Below, piece by piece: positions 7,371 through 11,173 of a stretch of DNA of 11,173 nucleotides. Numbering within the stretch: position 1 is the first letter of the stretch; the number at the start of each line of letters is the position of its first letter. Position numbers and translations under genes: made by a program. This DNA is from Desulfovibrio sp. UBA2564 (lineage in GTDB: Bacteria > Desulfobacterota > Desulfovibrionia > Desulfovibrionales > Desulfovibrionaceae), in assembly GCA_002340305.1 (NCBI GenBank), contig DDLU01000019.1, positions 1 through 11,173 of the forward strand. Direction: 5' to 3'. The notes beneath the pieces are model-generated. The model was not told the origin of the DNA. It saw nothing but the letters and a program-made list of their open reading frames with translations, and did no database searches.

Positions 7371-9556
7371 TGGACAGAACTTCTGTTGTTGAGATTTTTC
7401 AGGGCAAGCTGATTCAGTGGATTCTTGTGCCGGGGTTTATTATGACTGCCATTCTTGTCTCCATCGTGGGCCTGAATCAGGTTCAGACTATGGAGCGGGA
7501 AATTGTGCAGCTCTCACGTTCCCTTTCGCGTAATGTCGAGTTTTATATTGACGGTGCCGAGGATGTTTTGCGCTCTGTGTCCATCATGAGCGGTGATGGG
7601 GATGTGGAAAGTTTGCGTGAATATTTTGGTGGGCTGCATGATCGTTTGGGACAGTTTGAGCGGGTTCTGCTTCTGGATAAAAATGAAAACATAGTCGCTG
7701 TTTCGCCGCACGGGATTAAAGGGGTTGATTTTCCAATCCGGTTTAGCGGTTCGGATAGATCGCGGCGTATACTGACTTCACCGATAATCTCTTCTCATTC
7801 GGGGAAGCTGGTTGTGTACATCAGTATTCCTGCACAGGGTGGCGGAAAACTTGTGGCTGAGCTTAATCTCGTGTCTTTGCAGAAGTTTATCTACGGATTT
7901 TTGTCTTCAAATACTGTTATTGTTCTTACTGATTCCTACGGTAATCTGATAGTCCATCCTGATCAGGAGCTGGTTAAGATTCAGGCTAACGTCGGTGGAT
8001 TGGATATATTTAAACAGAAGCTGGCCTTCGGGGAAGGCAGGTTCTATCGGGAGGGCAATAAGCTTAATTTCGGCAGTGTTGTGGATATTCCCGGTACAGG
8101 TTGGAAACTTTTGGTGGGGTGCTCTGCCAAATACCTTTTTCAGCCGGTCATTGCGCTTGGTCTATTGATCAGCCTTCTGGTGGTGTTTTTCTTTTTATTT
8201 TCGTTGATAGCTTTGAAAAATGAATTTCGCGGAGGTGTTGTCAGGCCTCTGGTAGGATATGTCAGAAAATTATCTGCTGTCGCCAAGGGTGAATATCCCA
8301 CCTCTGCTTCTCAGGAGAGTGAGTTCGCAGAATTGGATGAACTGGGTAGGGTTTTTGATTCCATGGCCGAGCAGGTTCGTGAACGTGAGCATGACCTCAG
8401 GGTTTCAAAGCAATATTTCCAAAGTGTAATTGACTCCATGCCTTCAGCCTTGATTTGGGTCAACGATGATATGGAAGTACGGCAGTGTAATAATAGGGCT
8501 TTAGAATTGTTCGATTTGAAATCGACTGAAATTGAGCCTGTAAATGTGGAAGTTTTTTTCTCCGGACGTAAGGACATTGTGGATTTAATTTCTCAGGCAA
8601 AGGTTTACAATTCTCCGCGAATTCTTGAGCGTACAAGCGTCAGGGATGATGTCTCTGCTATGTTTGATATCACTGCTTTTCCCTTGCGTGGATTTGAGGC
8701 AAAGGGTGTGGTGGTCAGAATTGATGATATTACTTCCCGTGTGCGCATGGAAGAGATCATGGTCCAAACCGAGAAGATGATGTCAGTGGGCGGTTTGGCA
8801 GCAGGAATGGCCCATGAAATCAATAACCCCCTTGGCGGCATTATGCAGGGGGCGCAGAATCTGGAACGCAAATTTTCTCCTGAAATCAATGCAAATATAA
8901 AAGCCGCAGAAGAGGCCGGCTGTTCCTTGGAGGGCATGCAGAAGTACCTTGAGACCCGCAGGGTTAGATTAATAATTGAGGGAATTCGGGAATCAGGGAT
9001 GCGCGCAGCGCGTATCGTTTCCAATATGCTGGAGTTTAGCAAGCCCGGAAAAGATATGCTTACAACTGTTGATATTCATGACCTGCTGGAGGATTCTCTT
9101 GAGCTTTCAGCCAAGGACTATGACCTCAAGCGCAAGTATGACTTTATGCACATTAATATTGTGCGTGAGTTTTCCCCGGATGTGCCGCAGATAATATGTT
9201 CACCTACTGAGATTGAGCAGGTTTTTTTCAATCTGTTTAAGAACTCAGCGCAAGCCATGAGCGAGCATGGCTTCTCGGGCAGTACTCCGCATATTTATAT
9301 TCGGACACTTAGTAGGGCAAATTCTGTAATCATTGAGATTGAGGATAATGGACCGGGAATGAGTCCGGAAGTTCGCAAGAGGATATTTGAGCCTTTCTTT
9401 ACCACCAAGGCCGTTGGGGTAGGAACTGGGCTGGGGCTTTCGGTTTCATATTTTATCATCACCCAGAACCATGGCGGAACATTCACTGTTAGTTCTTCAC
9501 CGAAACGTGGAGCGCGGTTTACCATAACCCTTCCGCTACAAAAAGGTCAGTCTTAA
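7367..9556 (+). CDS. Cache-HAMP-PAS sensor histidine kinase
   Basis: 729-residue membrane sensor kinase. A membrane segment at about 17-35 leads into a periplasmic region (about 40-255) of double-Cache type, with the late motif TDSYGNLIVHPD (188-199) typical of dCache domains. A second membrane segment (259-283), a HAMP linker (about 285-340) and PAS (about 350-455) precede HisKA with His483 in GMAHEINNP. The ATPase domain has Asn622/Asn626, DNGPG (660-664), FEPF (674-677) and GTGLGLS (686-692). It looks catalytically complete, with no receiver domain. The start overlaps the lipoprotein stop codon in ATGATG; the first ATG (7367) gives a 4-base overlap, and the second (7370) is also possible. 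Coupled translation with the binding lipoprotein suggests the two proteins form one receptor. It meets the next kinase gene tail to tail 39 bases on. Confidence 0.93.
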   Translation: MMDRTSVVEIFQGKLIQWILVPGFIMTAILVSIVGLNQVQTMEREIVQLSRSLSRNVEFYIDGAEDVLRSVSIMSGDGDVESLREYFGGLHDRLGQFERVLLLDKNENIVAVSPHGIKGVDFPIRFSGSDRSRRILTSPIISSHSGKLVVYISIPAQGGGKLVAELNLVSLQKFIYGFLSSNTVIVLTDSYGNLIVHPDQELVKIQANVGGLDIFKQKLAFGEGRFYREGNKLNFGSVVDIPGTGWKLLVGCSAKYLFQPVIALGLLISLLVVFFFLFSLIALKNEFRGGVVRPLVGYVRKLSAVAKGEYPTSASQESEFAELDELGRVFDSMAEQVREREHDLRVSKQYFQSVIDSMPSALIWVNDDMEVRQCNNRALELFDLKSTEIEPVNVEVFFSGRKDIVDLISQAKVYNSPRILERTSVRDDVSAMFDITAFPLRGFEAKGVVVRIDDITSRVRMEEIMVQTEKMMSVGGLAAGMAHEINNPLGGIMQGAQNLERKFSPEINANIKAAEEAGCSLEGMQKYLETRRVRLIIEGIRESGMRAARIVSNMLEFSKPGKDMLTTVDIHDLLEDSLELSAKDYDLKRKYDFMHINIVREFSPDVPQIICSPTEIEQVFFNLFKNSAQAMSEHGFSGSTPHIYIRTLSRANSVIIEIEDNGPGMSPEVRKRIFEPFFTTKAVGVGTGLGLSVSYFIITQNHGGTFTVSSSPKRGARFTITLPLQKGQS

Positions 9557-9595
9557 CCGTAGGGACTTTTAAGTGGAACTGAATTTCGGCAGCGT

Positions 9596-11173
9596 TTAAT
9601 TGCCGGAGGCTCTATACGGGATACTCACGGTGAAACGGGTCCATTTTCCGGGAGCAGAATCAACGCTGATGCTTCCCTGATGGTGGCTTTCGATTATGAA
9701 ATAAGAGACAGAAAGCCCTAATCCGGTTCCTTTGCCTACTTCTTTCGTTGTGTAGAAAGGTTCGAATATTCTGGAACGTGTTTCGTAGTTCATTCCGGGG
9801 CCGTTATCTTCTATCTCTACAGACACGGTTTGTTCATCTTTTTTGATGCGACAGATGAAATGCGGGGTGCCCTGCCGATATTTTTTTTCAAACATAGCTT
9901 CAGCCCCGTTTTTCAGTAAATTCATAAAGACCTGCTGTATCTCCGTGCCTTCACAATAGACCGGGGGAATTTCCTGATCGTATTCACGAATAATTTTTAT
10001 TTGTTTGAAATCATAGAGTTTATCTAGGTTAAAGTCGCTTGTTGAAAGTTCTATAGCTTTGTCCAGAAGGTTAGCCATGTCACAAGGAAAGTACGATTTC
10101 TCACTTTGGCGGCTGAAACAAATCATGTTGGACACAATTTTGGCGGCTCGGTTTCCTGATTCTTGAATTCCCTGAATCATTCTGGGGATATCTCTATCCT
10201 CTAGGTAGCTATGTAATTGTTCCAGTGTGAATCCGTGCTTCCCGGCTGTTTCAATATTTTTTTTAATATTTTTGAAAAGTCGGTTTTGCAGGTTCTGGGT
10301 GTGTCCGAGCACTCCAGCCAAGGGATTATTTATCTCATGAGCCATTCCGGCAGCCAGACCGCCGATGGACATCATTTTCTCTGTCTGAACCATCAGTTGC
10401 TCAGTTTTTTTCTTTTCAGTTATGTCCATATGGGTTCCGATTAATCTGACCGGGATTCCATCCTCGTCCACTTCCGGCACCCGCCCCCGGGAAAAAATCC
10501 ATTTCCACTCTCCATTCTTGGCTTTCATCCTAAATTCCATTGAATATAAGGACTCCCGGTTAGTTTCGGAAAACTCATCAAGGTAATCCCTGACAACAGT
10601 TTTAACCCGTTCTTGGTCATTTAGGTGTACTAGGTTGTACCATGTCCCATGATCTTGGGGCAGTTCATTTGGGTGATATCCCAGCATTTCAAAGTAGCGC
10701 GGACTATAATAGATCTTGTCTGTTTTTAAGTTCCAATCCCATATTCCATCACTTACTGCTCGCAGTGCTGTTTCATAACGTTCTTCACTGACTCTCAGTT
10801 CTTTTTCGATTCGTTTTCGGTCTGCCAGTTCGGTTCTCAGTTCTTTAGTGTGGCGGGCCAATGACCTTCTGAGTGTGCGGTGGGCAAAAATAAATAAACC
10901 GCAAATGAAAAGAATTACACCCACCACTGCTAATGTGAGTAACTTTGCTTCCTGCTTGCTTATTCCTGGCTCATATTTCACGGAGAGCCATGTGTTGTTG
11001 ATAGCAGCAACATCTTTATTGGTCATGGCTTTAATTGTTTTATTGATGATTGATGCCAGTTCGGGCCAGTCCTTACGGACTCCCATGGCTAGTTTAAGAT
11101 CATCAAACCTTGCCGGGGCCGCAACTTTTAAATTGGATAGCCCGTAGTGGCGGATGAAATAAACAGCAACAGG
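9596..11173 (-). CDS. Sensor histidine kinase with fused solute-binding domain, 5' end beyond window
   Basis: The frame is open to the window edge, so the gene is 5'-truncated here, with 525 residues visible. The ATG at 11086 is internal: the 29 codons before it contain no stop and continue the same domain. Visible residues 1-70 (YFIRHYGLSNLK, then MGVRKDWPELASIINK and INNTWLSVKYEPG) match the C-terminal end of a SBP_bac_3 solute-binding domain, as in BvgS/EvgS-like sensors. Next come a membrane helix (78-99), a short charged linker, and a PAS domain with PAC-type end (about 129-254). HisKA has His279 in GMAHEINNP. The ATPase domain has Asn418/Asn422, DNGPG (456-460), FEPF (469-472) and GTGLGLS (482-488). 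No receiver domain follows; the protein ends in RASGN. Input is probably a small periplasmic solute such as an amino acid, inferred from the family. Confidence 0.93.
   Translation of the reverse strand, partial: PVAVYFIRHYGLSNLKVAAPARFDDLKLAMGVRKDWPELASIINKTIKAMTNKDVAAINNTWLSVKYEPGISKQEAKLLTLAVVGVILFICGLFIFAHRTLRRSLARHTKELRTELADRKRIEKELRVSEERYETALRAVSDGIWDWNLKTDKIYYSPRYFEMLGYHPNELPQDHGTWYNLVHLNDQERVKTVVRDYLDEFSETNRESLYSMEFRMKAKNGEWKWIFSRGRVPEVDEDGIPVRLIGTHMDITEKKKTEQLMVQTEKMMSIGGLAAGMAHEINNPLAGVLGHTQNLQNRLFKNIKKNIETAGKHGFTLEQLHSYLEDRDIPRMIQGIQESGNRAAKIVSNMICFSRQSEKSYFPCDMANLLDKAIELSTSDFNLDKLYDFKQIKIIREYDQEIPPVYCEGTEIQQVFMNLLKNGAEAMFEKKYRQGTPHFICRIKKDEQTVSVEIEDNGPGMNYETRSRIFEPFYTTKEVGKGTGLGLSVSYFIIESHHQGSISVDSAPGKWTRFTVSIPYRASGN

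Noticed and set aside
9587..9605. Hairpin CGGCA-N9-TGCCG between the convergent kinase genes as a terminator.
   Set aside because: The stem is only 5 bp, overlaps the stop codon of the minus-strand gene, and has no T-run on either side.
2150..10420. Kinase cores as a recent DNA duplication or mobile repeat.
   Set aside because: The nucleotide similarity between the cores is patchy and clearly diverged, with no flanking repeats or transposase, so these are old paralogues.
11084..11086. ATG at 11086 as the start of the right-hand kinase.
   Set aside because: The frame continues upstream without a stop to the window edge and encodes the matching part of a solute-binding domain. Starting here would cut that domain and leave no signal peptide.

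Overview
The window looks like chromosomal DNA from a free-living, respiring Gram-negative bacterium, most likely a marine sulfate reducer of the Desulfovibrio/Maridesulfovibrio type. This is an inference from the style of the proteins: NtrB/AtoS-like kinases with a long HisKA domain, a periplasmic c-type-haem sensor domain, the glpFK pair and moderate GC. No rRNA or other phylogenetic marker is present. There are no tRNA or rRNA genes, insertion sequences, phage genes or CRISPR arrays.

Layout. (1) 1-2036, + strand: the 3' end of a glycerol facilitator gene (glpF) and a complete glycerol kinase gene (glpK), closed by a strong intrinsic terminator. Together they take up glycerol and trap it as glycerol-3-phosphate. 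(2) 2141-5885, - strand: a DUF389 membrane protein with its own good sigma-70-type promoter and, downstream of it, a membrane histidine kinase whose periplasmic domain carries a CxxCH haem-binding motif. A perfect 8-8-8 dyad sits over the likely kinase promoter. (3) 5816-6230: a 415-base divergent intergenic region. (4) 6231-9556, + strand: a LivJ-type binding lipoprotein overlapping by 4 bases a Cache-HAMP-PAS histidine kinase. No permease or ATPase is present, so the pair looks like a sensor, not a transporter. (5) 9596-11173, - strand: a third histidine kinase cut by the right window edge. Its reading frame stays open to the last base and encodes the end of a fused periplasmic solute-binding domain, so the ATG at 11086 is internal.

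The main theme is signalling. Three sensor kinases with the same unusual kinase core (conserved His to the IVSN motif exactly 67 residues in each) are attached to three different periplasmic inputs: a haem domain, a Cache domain plus separate binding lipoprotein, and a covalently fused binding domain. No response regulator is encoded here. The simplest reading is a local paralogous cluster of orphan kinases that signal to regulators elsewhere, possibly shared ones.
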